64,000 bases of DNA. Origin: Larix kaempferi (taxonomy: Eukaryota > Streptophyta > Pinopsida > Pinales > Pinaceae). How positions within the stretch are numbered: position 1 is the first letter of the stretch; every line of letters starts with the position of its first letter. Location of the stretch: NCBI GenBank assembly GCA_027924585.1, contig BSBM01000486.1, forward strand, positions 42,774,501-42,838,500, read 5' to 3'. The notes under the pieces were generated by a model. It saw nothing but the letters and a program-made list of their open reading frames with translations, did no database searches and was not told the DNA's origin. Below are positions 34,092 to 45,404 of the stretch, in pieces. The translations under genes were made by a program, and so were the position numbers.

Positions 34092-35807
34092 TCAAGCATG
34101 TGCATCACTCACCCCAAAAGAAGGTAAGTGAACTTCTTCACTGAAAAAGCAACTATCGACAAGAAGTGGATCTGTATGAGCAAGTGCAAACCTTCCATTC
34201 TGAAAATTAGATCTGGTTCTTCTTGGATCAAGTGGATCTCCAACAAGATCATCGACAGATCTAAGAGTTGTAGCATCCCATCTGGGAAGAGGAGGATCTT
34301 CAGGTTCTTGTGGATCTGGATCTACCATTCGCTCATCTTCATTTTCAGGTGCTATATCTTCAGGTTCTTGTGGATATGGATCTAGCATTCTCTCTTCATC
34401 ACTTTTAGACTCAAAATATGAACTTTCTTGAGAAGAAGCTTCGCTCTCTTGTTCATCAAGCAATGGTGGTGTGGTAGGAAAGTTGTTTACATCAGCATGA
34501 TGAGTATCATGTAGTGGCCAATCCTCAAACTGAACAATTCTTTCAAGAAATGTTTGCATAGTAGTTGGATCTAGAAGTTTGCAGGCCTTTGCACTCAGTG
34601 CATAACCGACCAATATACACTCTCTGCTCTATGTATCTAAGGATCTCCTTTTTTCAGTTGGAATCCTTTCCCAAGCTTTGGATCCAAAAAATCTAAGATG
34701 AGATACATCAAGTTTATAACCCATCCATGCTTCGAAAGGAGTTTTACCTTTCCATCCTTTGTGAGGGACTCTATTCTAGAGGTAGACAAAAAAATTGATG
34801 GATTCTTCCAAAAGACTGGGATGCAATCCTTTAGACTCTATCATGCAGGTTTCCATCTCCTTCAAGGTTCTATTCTTTCGCTCTGCAACACAATTTTTCT
34901 ATGGTGTGTAGGGAACAATGTGCCGCATCTCTATGCGTTTATATTCACAAAAGGATTAGAACTCACTCTTTACATACTCTCCTCCATTATCAATGCGGAG
35001 GACCTTGATCTTTCTGTCTGGGAACTTTTCTACTGAATCTTTGAAGAACTTGAAGTATCCAAACAATTCTGATTTGAATCTGAGAAAATACACCCAACTA
35101 AATCTAGAATTGTCATCAGTGAACGTCAAGATATACCTTGCCTTGTTCAGAGACATATTTGGAAGTGGTCCTGAAACATCACTGTGAATCAGTTCAAGAG
35201 GTTGAGAAGCTCTCCTTTCCTTCCCTTTCTCAAAATTATGCTCTGTATGTTTTCCAATCAAACAACCTTTACAAGTGCCTTTAGCAAATTTGATATTGGG
35301 TAGTCCTTCAACCATTTTCTGATTATGCATGTCTTGCAAGTACTTGTAGTTGAGGTGCCCAAATATTTCATGCCAGAGTCTGGTCTCTTCATTTGCATGT
35401 GTGTGTAGAGCACTCTGTTTTGAGTAAGGCAGGAAGTGAGAAAAATCATAGAGTTTTGAATTGTGATAAGCAACACCTTTTGAAATGATGTTTCCAGTTG
35501 ACATCTCTTTTATTTCGACCTCATTAGGAGGGAAGATGACCTTCTTGGGTACTCCTATATGGGTCATCTGGTAGAAAGAAAGAATACTGGCAGTAAGAGT
35601 AGGGACATAGAGTACATCATTGAAGTACCCATGCTCAAGATTGATCCTTCCAATCCCCTCAGAGGAGACCTCATGAGAATCATTCCCCAACAAGATTGAA
35701 GGGCCAACTGTGGATTCAAAACTAGAGAAGAGATTCTTGGAAGAACACATGTGTCTTGATGCTCCATAATCAATGATGAAGGAGGAATATTTTGAAGCAC
35801 TAGCCAT
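34092..35807 (-). pseudogene. A1 protease and integrase, ending before reverse transcriptase
   Basis: From 35807 the protease site reads FIIDYGASRHMC at 35764-35772, where A2 and A3 keep D-S-G. Integrase follows: LWHEIFGHLN and CKGCLIGK (zinc-binding), then Asp in IHSDVSGP and RIDNGGEY, and the catalytic Glu codon intact at 34881-34883. One or two frame breaks lie at about 34956-34620. The integrase tail (VGYALSAKACKLLDPTTMQT, WPLHDTH) leads into an acidic Asp/Pro/Glu repeat and PLPRWDATTLRS. It then ends with LPSFGVSDAHA and TGA at 34092, where copia elements normally start reverse transcriptase. Confidence 0.85.
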
Positions 35808-36723
35808 GAGTGGATGACACCTGTCCTTGTCCTCAGATCTGGGGTCGGCTTCCTTCCTTCTAGAACCTGCGGGTACTGGGAGGTTGTTTTTCTGAAGTAG
35901 CTATGCCATTATATCTATTGCCTTATTCATGCATACACTCTCACGATGGAATCCTCTGCTATAGTAAGGACATTTGGTTTTCTCCTTTTGAGATTACTTG
36001 CTTCTCTTAGAATTCGAAGCCCCTTTTGACTGATAGGTAGCCTCTCTTGGATTCTACTCATTCGGATTTCTTTCTTTTCCTTTTTGCTTCCCTTTTCCAT
36101 TCGCATTCTTCCCTTATACAGTTGCAAGATCTAAATCCATCCTTGGTTTTATCACTCCCATTTGCACTAGTTTGTCTTGCTTTTGAGAGAGAGACAGGAT
36201 GAATGCTTCAAGAGTGGGAATTTTCCAATTTGGAATGGATAGTTTCACTGACTAGAAGGTGGAGACAAAAACTGAGTAATCAGGACCCAATTTTTACAGA
36301 ATGGAAAGGATAAGTTGCTTCTCTTCTTTCTCTATGCCATATGACTTTAGCTGTGAAACTGATTTTTGAACTTGGTAAAGAACTCATTTATTGAGTCGAA
36401 GTTGCTGGGGATCAGAGAGATAAGCTCATTTTCCAATTGGTTCCCTTCAAATCATCCTTCTGCACAAACAGAGTTTCGAGATTGGTCCAAACCTCCTTTG
36501 GAGTTTTGAGATCAATGACATGAAAGTGTAGATCATTGGAAATACTGAGGAGTAGCAGTCCAATTGCTTCATCAAGTCTATCAAGATACTTTGATTTCTT
36601 AGTAGCACTAGTGGGTTCGATTGTTGTCCCATTCAACACTCTAGAGAGGCTTTGGGACTTCATGAGTATGCCCATCTTTTCTTTCCATTCAAAATAGTTG
36701 AAGGAGGTGAGTTTGAGATCCAT
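35808..36723 (-). pseudogene. A1 gag
   Basis: It starts MDLKLTSFNYFEWKEKM at 36723 and shows the copia gag pattern (LDRLDEAIGLLLLSI, FHVIDLKTPKEVWTNLETLF). A frameshift near 36440 is seen as GTNWKM where A2 has GHQLEK. A Lys/Asn-rich basic region and a damaged zinc knuckle follow near 35935-35975 (CPYYSRGFH...C, second Cys replaced by Tyr). A2 carries the best-preserved copy of the same gene. Confidence 0.8.
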
Positions 36724-36993
36724 AGTAGCTACTGAATGTGCTTATGAATGATGGAATAAACCTACAAAACAAATGAAATTTGGATGGAGATTTGTTGTAG
36801 AATATAAAGAACACTACTTTAGGACAGTGATAAGTTTTGACCGTACCCTTCACACCTGGATATACCTCACTAGATTTCTCCGGTGAATTCAAGGAAATAG
36901 CACCAGGATTTGCTGTGGAAAGCCAGAGCTTCCTGGAGCTCTACTGAAAAACATATGTTCAATAAACTGCTGCAATTCAAATAGTTGTAACAA

Positions 36994-37005
36994 GCTCTGA
37001 TACCA
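36994..37005 (-). other. Primer-binding site of A1
   Basis: The minus strand reads TGGTATCAGAGC, an exact complement of the initiator tRNA-Met end, directly after the LTR that ends at 37006. Confidence 0.9.
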
Positions 37006-37688
37006 TGTGAAATTCCACAAAAGGAGATCAGTTTAGCTTGAACAAAGCTCACAATTTCACTCAAAGAATTGTAGAGAAGAAGAGATAGAATATGATAAAA
37101 ATTAACACATGAAAATCAAAGAATGTGGAAAATTGTTATAATTACATTCATCAGTTGTAAGTTGGCAAAAAGATGAGTGTACAATAGAATGGATTCAATA
37201 TTAGTGAAGGTGATTCAAATTATCCTCAAGGCATGGCTTGGAATGCATTGGAACCATCACCCAATCAATGGTAGCGGCCACTGATAGTCAAAGATCAGTC
37301 AAATGTGAGTCTAACTGAGTCTAAATGATGCATGTGAGCACTAATCTAGGGATGGAGACTGCAATGGCGCATGACAGACTGTCAATAGTCAAGTGGCACT
37401 CCAATGTAGACAACTGGGAGATACAGTCAGTTAACTAAGCAATGAATGAATGAATTGACTGATCAATGCATGAACTGACTGATGAGGTCCTAGCGGTGTG
37501 TAGAAGTGTGCATTAGTATCCAAATGATGAAAACAATGTGCACTAGGTAGGTAGAATGGCTATTGATTGCTAGACACAAGCTCCAGGGGGATCAAAATTG
37601 AGGACTAGGTGTTGGGATACTACCATACTGATGACTGGATGTATGCAGTGGACGCAAATACAATAATGATGGTGAGAATATTCCAACA
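37006..37688 (-). repeat. LTR shared by A1 (as 5') and A2 (as 3'), 683 bp
   Basis: Same ends as the other A LTRs (TGTTGGAATATT...ATTTCACA on minus). It is flanked by the A1 PBS on the left and the A2 3' untranslated region on the right. It is shorter than the 33219 copy because the CATGCATG cluster is missing. Confidence 0.9.
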
Positions 37689-37848
37689 CACCCCGCAAGC
37701 CAGACTATGAGGAAATATAACTGAAAAAATAGGGCCCTGGTAACTGAGACCAAAGGTCACCCCATACAACAATCTAAACAAAAGTGAAGAAAGAGGGAAA
37801 ACCCAGTGGGAGAAAACCCCCCCCTCAAGATAGACTGTAAAAATCTAA

Positions 37849-38949
37849 TCAAGCATGTGCATCACTCACCCCAAAAGAAGGTAAGTGAACTTCTTCACCG
37901 AAAAAGCATTTGTCGTCAAGAAGTGGATCTATGTGAGCAAGCCTGAAAACCTTCCATTCTGAAAATCAGATATGGTTCTTCTTGGATCAAGTGGATATCC
38001 AACAAGATCATCGATAGATCTAAGAGTTGTGGAAGCCCATCTGGGAAGAGGAGGATCTTCAGGTTCTAGATCTTTAGGTTCTTGTGGATTTGGATCTACC
38101 ATTCGCTCATCTTCAATTTCAGGTGCTAGATCTTCAGGTTCTTGTGGATCTAGATCTAACATTCGCTCTTCATCACTTTCAGAATCAGAATCTGAACTTT
38201 CTTGAGAGGAAGCTTCACTCTCTTGTTCATCAAGTAGTGGTGGTTTGGTAGGAAATCTGTTTACATCAACATGATGAGTATAATGCAGTGGCCACTCCTC
38301 AAAACGAACACTTATTTCAAGAAATGTTTGCATAGTAGTTGGATCTAGAAGTTTGTAGGCCTTTGCACTCAGTGCATAACTGACCAGTATAGACTCTTTG
38401 CTCTTTGGATCTAAGGCTCTCCTTTTCTCAGTTGGAATCCTTTCCCAAGATATGGATCCAAAGACTCTACGATGAGATACATTAGGTTTGTAACCCATCC
38501 ATGCTGCGAAAGGAGTTTTACCTTTCAGTCCTTTGCGAGGGACTTTGTTCTGGAGGTAAGCAGCAAAGTTGATTAATTCTTCCGAAAGACTAGGATGCAA
38601 TCCTTTAAACTCTAGCATGTAGGTTTCCATCTCCTTCAAGGTTTTGTTCTTTCTCTATGCAACACCATTTTGCTATGGTGTGTAGGGAACAATGTGTTGC
38701 ATCTCTATGAATTCATCTGCACAAAAGGATTGGAACTCACTCTTTACATACTCCTCCTCCATTATTAGTGCGGAGGACCTTGATCTTTCTGTCAGAGAAA
38801 TTTTCTACAAAATCTTCGAAGAACTTGAAGTATCCAAACACTTCTGATTTTAATTTGAGAAAATACACCTAACTGAATCTAGAATAGTCATCAATGAAAG
38901 TTAGGATATAACTTGCCTTGTTTAGAGACAGATTTGGAAGTGGTCCTGA
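37849..38949 (-). pseudogene. A2 integrase C-terminal half
   Basis: The minus-strand frame continues from across the Gy insertion. The codon for the catalytic Glu at 38656-38658 is now TAG. Downstream, 38639-37929 is open (MKEMETYMLEF, GKTPFAAWMGYKP, YALSAKAYKLLDPTTMQT), with the same acidic repeat as A1 and the same terminal block ending in TGA at 37849 after a frame change near 37935. Reverse transcriptase is absent exactly as in A1 and A3. Confidence 0.85.
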
Positions 38950-39654
38950 TGTTAACACCCAAAAAGTGCTCACTAGCTCATTCCCTTATTCACATGACCC
39001 ATTTGGCCACTTTTTCCACCATCTGAGCCTCTCAAGCCAACAAAAGGTCACCAAAAGGCCTTAGTACACCCCTTTTCCCACTCAAAAAGATTATTTTTCC
39101 TAAAAAAGCATAAAAAACCCTCAAAAGGGGTCCAAAATTCCCAAAAATATTAAAAAGGGAATAAAAATATTAGTTTTATTCAAAAAAGGAAAAAGGAGGG
39201 AAAAGTACCTAAACCATGTTGGTCAATACCATTGGTTTCCACAAAACCACAAATGGTATTCCCCACCACCAAAACCTATAAAAAGGTGGTAGGGGCTCCT
39301 CATTTCACATCCATCCATATTCCTATCCTCATGCTGCCAAAATCTCCCTTGAGTTTTTGGCCATTGTAGCAACCTTGGAGAAAGGACCCATTGGAGATTG
39401 GAGCTGCTCACCATTGGAGCTTCCCAACTATCTTCATCAATCGAAGGTATTCTTATTGCAAGCATTTGCTTGCCCCCATTTTTTAATACAAAATTATTTC
39501 TCATATTTCTTGTTCTTGTTCTTTAATTCAAAAATGCACATGCTAGTTTAGTTTAGTTTAGATTTAGTTTATTGTTTTTGTTTAATATTGAGACTGCTGC
39601 TACTAGTTAGTAGGTGCCCATAGCACTAAGCTTGGTTGCAAAACCAAGCCAACA
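38950..39654 (+). repeat. 5' LTR of element Gy (705 bp)
   Basis: It starts TGTTAACACCC and ends GCCAACA. CCTATAAAAAGG near 39280 is a good TATA box. The last 20 bases (CTTGGTTGCAAAACCAAGCC) form a small hairpin. Confidence 0.95.
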
Positions 39655-39655
39655 G

Positions 39656-39675
39656 TTTTTGGCGACTCTGCTGCT
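39656..39675 (+). other. Probable primer-binding region of element Gy
   Basis: TTTTTGGCGACTCTGCTGCT lies one base after the LTR. TGGCGACTCTGCTG differs from the initiator-Met type used by the other elements here. I could not assign the tRNA with confidence. Confidence 0.5.
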
Positions 39676-39894
39676 TTTCGAATCTTTAGATCTCACTTTT
39701 GCTTTAGATCTTAGTTTTTGATAGTATTAGGTAGTTTAATTCATAGATCTGCCACCCTAGACAGCAGATCCATTGCTGTTCTAGATCTTGGCCCATTTTT
39801 TAGCCATTAACAGCCCGAAATTCTCAATTTTCGGCTTCATTTTTCAGCATCCATGTACGGATTTCGCCCCGCGACTTTTTTCCCAACAGTCGCG

Positions 39895-40125
39895 CAGCTC
39901 ATTGCGACTGTGCGGCTTTTTTCCGCGCGGTTCACCGCGGCTTCGCGGCCCATTAGCGCGCTGCACATCGCGGCTTTGCGGACTTTTTCCGCACTGCACA
40001 TCGCGACTGTGTGACAAAATCCCGCGCTGCACATCGCGGCTTTGCGGTCAAAACCCGCGCTGCCCATCGCGACCGTGCGACAAAAACCCGCGCGGTCCAT
40101 CGTGGCTTTTCTGTCAAAACCCGTG
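39895..40125 (+). repeat. 33-bp G+C-rich tandem repeat in the Gy leader
   Basis: Units start at 39928, 39961, 39994, 40027, 40060 and 40093, exactly 33 bp apart, of the type CTGCACATCGCGGCTTTGCG, with a further degenerate unit before. Since 33 is 11 codons, open frames exist on both strands (39788-40126 plus, 39837-40100 minus). I regard them as repeat artefacts. Confidence 0.85.
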
Positions 40126-41522
40126 ATGCTAATTTTTTCATTCGGCCGAATCGTTTAAAAAATTAATTTCTTACTGTATTTTCTGCCCGCATAGCACATT
40201 TTCCAGTTTTAGAAATCCTGCATATTTTACAGCCATAGAAAAAATTTACTATTTAGAATGCACCTTTGAAAAAAGTCTTTTTAAAAATTTTCAGAAATTG
40301 AAAGAAGGATTTCTTTTTGGATTTTTATCTAGATTTAAAATTTTTGCTGTTTACTTCTTTAATATTTTGCCCATAGCAATTTAAAAAAAAAGAAATCCAT
40401 TCATTTCTTAAAGAAGTTATATTATTTGCTTTCCTATTTCAAAAGATCCTTTGTTTTTTGAATAGTCCTTGAAAAACATTTAATTTCCATTTATTGAAAA
40501 AGTCATAATATTTGCTTTTTATTTCAAAAGATCCTTTGTTTTTTGAATACTTAGCATTTACTTTTTCAATTTCAGTTTAAAATATCACACGTGCACCCAC
40601 TCAAACACTAATTTTAAACTGAGCCTTAAAACTTACCATAATTTCAACCCACTTTTAACCCCACTTGGGGAACATTAAAAGAACTTTGTAGCTAGGTAGT
40701 ATTGAGGGGATAGGTGTTCCAATAACACCCCTCAGTTATTACATTTGAGACATAGAAGTTGTCCATTAGGGAGCCAAAATCTCCTAGTATTTATTGGCAC
40801 GGTCACAACCGGTTTATGGGAAGGCCTCTCCCCTAGGAGGGTTGAAGTCGCGAGGATGGTTCCGGAAGCCTGAGTGGAATACCGAAATCCATTCAGTAAC
40901 CGAAGGTCTACCATTCGCAGTTCTCGGGATATCCCTATATGGGGGTATTGCAGTAAAAGGACCAAATGGCAGATTTACCTTTTCTCGACGTGTCATGAAC
41001 GAAGTATCCTAGTAGCCATTCTTTAGGATTGATTACCCGGTGTCCCTCCCGTAGGGGGATATCTAGACGTTGACTCAACACTCAATATTGTCTGACTTGG
41101 ATTTCATCACCTTGCAGAGAATATAGTTTGTTGATTCACAATACTTTTAATTAAGTGTTTGCATGATACAATCCACCTTTGGTCTAGTTACACCTATTTT
41201 TTCTAGAAGTTGTTTGCATGTTGGTACTCTGACCATGTTTTGGATCCCTCCACTTATTATAGCACAGCTGCTATAATAAGTGCCTTTTTGAAGTTGATTT
41301 TTTGGCCTGAGAGCCTTCATTTTCACTCCCCTTCTTGCACCCTTGGTTGCATTAGGGTTTTGAGTTTTTTATATATTACCATTTTACACATAAGATTTTT
41401 CCACAAAAAACTTATTTCTCACCATTGAGAATTTTAGACGCTCTCGTCGTCTTCAGGGCGAACTCCCAGAGTTTAGTCTACTTGGCTCGCCACGTCATCG
41501 AAGTCGAGCCTTATCCCTTGAC
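40126..41522 (+). other. Remainder of the Gy leader
   Basis: No coding frame supported. Includes T-rich repeats near 40430-40560 (AAAGATCCTTTGTTTTTTGAAT occurs twice, about 100 bp apart) and a G/C-balanced block at 40790-41110. Confidence 0.5.
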
Positions 41523-43400
41523 TTGACACATCGTCGGTCAAACAGACAGTCATCCGATTCTGACATGCCTCACTTCACACTTGATTTTGAGGCAGAATCC
41601 AAAAACCCTACCGAGTTGTTACCAACCAAGCCCATGGCTAAGACACAATTCGACCCACTTTTTACCAGCACCATAGGTGAGACATCCACAGACCCTTCTG
41701 CTACGGTGCCATCCATGGCAACCACCACCCCCCTAGGTATGCCTAATATGGCAGACACTCCACATTTAGGGATGCCCAACACAGGGCCACCTCCTGTTAT
41801 AGGAATTCCCAACACAGGGCCACCACCTGTTATGGGTATGCCCAACATAGGGGTCACACACCCTCTGATTCCCACAACCCAGATTCCAGGAATCACCACT
41901 ACTATTCCTAACCCAAGTGTAACCCATGTTGCACTTGGAAGCGCTGGCCCATATCAAACCACACCTATTCGAGGACACATACCTTCAATACCTAGCATAC
42001 CTTTAGGCGCTACTGGACCCCTACATCATACCACCATGACTAGGCATGTCCCAGTCCCAGTCACTACATCTGCTAGCTTACCGTACATGGCGAGTATGAA
42101 CTCACTAGACTTAGCCAGACTCACTAATGATCCTATCAGACACGACCCTGCGTGGCCTCAAATTCCCACCAAACTCCCCTCCGACATCCCTAAGTTTGAG
42201 GGCAAGGCAGGTGAGGACCCCCTGAACCATATCATGTCCTTCCATCTATGGTGTTCCTCCAACTCCATAGTGGATGACTCTGTCCGCCTCCATCTGTTAC
42301 AGCGCACCTTCACTGGCTCTGCAGCCAAGTGGTATATCGAGCAGCCCCATGGGACACATGCCACCTTTACCTCCCTTGCCTCGACCTTCCTGCAGTTCTT
42401 TCAGTTACCTGTCCGCTATGATGCGGGTATCGAGATCCTACTGTCTTGCAGACAGAACACGGCCACCCACATCACTGACCACATTCATGAGTGGCGTCGA
42501 CGCCGAAGCCTCTGCAAAATCAAGTTAGACGACCGTATCTTCCTAGATTGGTTTCTAAAATCCCTCCTCCCTCTCATTGCGGAGGATGTGGCATCCGAAA
42601 GACCCCAATCTGAAGAAGAGGCCATCCTCAAAGCCCAATAGTTTGATCTCATTTACGCCCAATCGGGTTATCTATATACCATTATACCAGACGCCCCATG
42701 GGACGACTCATCCCAACACGATGCGCCGGGGGTATCCCATGCCGATGATGGCATCATTGGTCATATGGCCTCGCATCCCCAACCCTTTTCCATTGCACAT
42801 CCTAGCCATGGTCCCGACCTTTCACGGGATACATCTCAATCTAGAGCAACCAGTTCATATGCTCCCATGGCACATCACCACCATACCCATGGACCTTCGT
42901 GTCCACCTCAGTGCTTTGGTCATGCACCACTTGCATACGCCCCCCCAGCCGCACCTCAACAAGTGTACTACCCACAACAGGCTGTGACAGCTAGCCCAAC
43001 ACCTCCAATAGCTCAGGGTTACCAACAATCCCAGCAGGTCACTAGACCACCTCCAGCCCCACCAGCTTATTATCCACCACAACCTGCTCCCGCACCTGCG
43101 GTAAACCAAAATCCTCCCACTGCTCAAGGGCAAGTGTACACACAGCACAACCAGCCCCAACACCAGAACAACCAGCGCAACCAAGGTGCGCAACAGAACC
43201 ATGGAAGAGGACTTAACCGTGGTAATAACCAACAACATCAGCAAGGTCCTCCACCTCCTAATCCTCCACAGAATAACAATGCTGCTCCTCCCAACCGCAA
43301 TCCGGATCGAAATCCCAAGCAGCCTAAAAATAACAACCTCAGAACAAACCACCCTTGTTCTATCTGCGGGGTCTATGGTCATTACACCCATTCTTTCCCA
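41523..43400 (+). pseudogene. Gy gag (capsid and first zinc knuckle)
   Basis: Gag frame from ATG 41523. A Pro/Thr-rich N-terminus carries a duplicated 33-bp PNTGPPPV(I/M)G block (41776-41841). The retrotransposon gag core follows (FEGKAGEDPLNHIMSF, GSAAKWYIEQ, FLQFFQLPVRYD, RIFLDWFLKSLLP, about 42195-42580). TAG at 42639 interrupts the frame, which resumes at once in phase (FDLIYAQSGYL). A long Pro/Gln/His-rich region leads to a zinc knuckle at 43356-43397 whose last Cys is Phe (CSICGVYGHYTHSF). By position the TAG likely replaces a Gln codon. Confidence 0.88.
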
Positions 43401-45383
43401 CATTTGGAGCGAGCTCGGCAACTCTGGACCGACGATGCCCATCGTCAAGGGCAAGCAGCTCCTCAGCCGCCACCCAACCCTCCACCACCTCAACATCAAC
43501 CTTTGGTGCTACAAAATCCCTTTCCAAACCAAGGTGTAGTGAACACTCAGCCGTTAGCTCCCCCTCAAGTTAACGTGCCACCACAACAGATCACTTATGC
43601 CGCTCCTGATCAACCCATGTTTGATTCAGGTACTCACCACTTGTTGATGATGTCAACCGCCGATGCCAACCTCCAAACTCGTCGGAACCAATATGGCTCC
43701 ACCTATGAAGCCCCTCCCGCCAATAAGAACACTAACATTCATCCCACAGATCAAATGTTACATATACCTCTGGCTCCACTCGATGGCGCTTCTAAAGCGC
43801 CTCGCTTCCCACTTTGTCGCATCAATAATAATCCCAATGCTCGTGCTGCGTCAAACTACAACATTGTAGACGACTTAGCCCAGTCTCCTGCAGCCATGTC
43901 TGCTTTAGAAGTCTTGAAAAACTGTCCTTCACAGCGCAAGACTTTGCTCTTTGCCATTGGTGCCATTGACCCCAATGATTCACAGCTGATTGCATTCGAT
44001 TCAGACCAGTCCGAACCACGCTTACCATCTACTTTGGCATTCCAAGTTTCCATTTCCGTTCGGAATCTTGTCATCCATCGATGCATTATCGATGAAGGGG
44101 CCTCTACATGCGTCATGTCTACATTCGTTTGGCAGAAGTTGGGATCCCCTACTCTCCAGCAGTCCACCACTGCATTGCGAGCCTACGACGGTCGTTCGGC
44201 ACAACCCCAAGGTCTCTTAGCTAATGTCCCTGTCCAGCTGGCAGGTAAAACCGTGCTCATTGACATTGAGGTCATCAATGCCCAACTCGACTATAACCTC
44301 TTACTTGGTCGCAGCTACATGTATGCCATGCGGGCTGTAGCCTCATCCATTTTCCATACCATGATGTTCCCCCATGAGGGACGCGTGGTCAAGGTCGACC
44401 AACTTACCTATTACGACCCCAAGGCCCCCGCCACACCTGAAAATGTTCTCCCCATGGTTGAACAACCTGTTTGTGGTGCAGCTACCTCGTTCGTTTCCTC
44501 AGTAGCACTCGGACTTTACTCCGAGGCGCCGATGACTTCTACATTCCAATCTATTCCACCACCGTCACCGGAGACCCACGTCGCTGACCTTTGTACTCTT
44601 TCACAGAATACACAAAAACCCGGTAATCAACCACCATTGTTCCCTAGTCACATCGGTGTTACACCCATTTACACAATCCCCTTTCTATTCCCTCCCTTGG
44701 GTGTAGTAAGCGCTCCGGTTATGGCTACCCTTAGTCTCCCCGGGTTAACATTGGGATTACCCGTGTGGTATATTTCGCTTCCCGTTCCTCCGCCGACACC
44801 AAATGCCATCCTGCAACCGGTGCAACCCATTGTTACTTCTACTCAACCACCTCCCGGTATCACTACTCCTTCGTCATCGACAAATCCCCCTCCACTCATC
44901 AGACCCACTGGGGGCAGATGCCCACAACCATACACTGCGATACCCTCACCCAAGGCCGTCAAACCTCCCCCCGTATTCCGTGCTCCTCCAAAATGCTCGT
45001 TGTGTGATGAGTTAGGCCATCCAACCCATCAGTGTCCACAGTTACTTGCATAACAGGAACACATGCAAATGCTTGATGACGACCCCAGCATCCCGGTGGT
45101 CAAACTCGATCCAAACCCCATGCCTCGTGATAAATCACTGCGTACCAACCACCCATGTGCGATATGCGGTATTTATGGCCACTACTCACATCACTGTCCT
45201 GACATCCCAGATTACAGAGCATCTCTCTACGAGATGAATAATTTGGACCTTGAGACGGCACCCCCTACTATCGAGGATATCTACCCTCCCGCATCATCCT
45301 CATCCGGAGAGATTAACACCATCTATATGATCTCTTCGACGACCACTTTCAAACCAGAACCCCTTGATTTATGGTCTGACTAA
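43401..45383 (+). pseudogene. Gy protease region with two further zinc knuckles
   Basis: In frame with gag. The aspartic protease is near 43980-44400: VIHRCIIDEGASTCVMS holds the active-site motif as D-E-G-A (44091-44102) in place of the usual D-S/T-G, followed by LGSPTLQQS and a conserved YNLLLGRSYMYAM. D-E-G variants exist in some plant gypsy elements, to my knowledge. After a Pro-rich stretch come two intact CCHC knuckles, at 44994-45035 (CSLCDELGHPTHQC) and 45156-45197 (CAICGIYGHYSHHC). TAA stops at 45051 and 45381 interrupt an otherwise continuous phase. Confidence 0.85.
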
Positions 45384-45404
45384 TTCCGTACTGATGAGCA
45401 AATT

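Noticed and set aside
39788-40126. 112-codon Arg/Cys-rich frame
   Set aside because: Generated by the 33-bp leader repeat of Gy; no independent support.
42855-43499. 214-codon minus-strand frame
   Set aside because: Antisense shadow of the Pro/Gln-rich Gy gag region.
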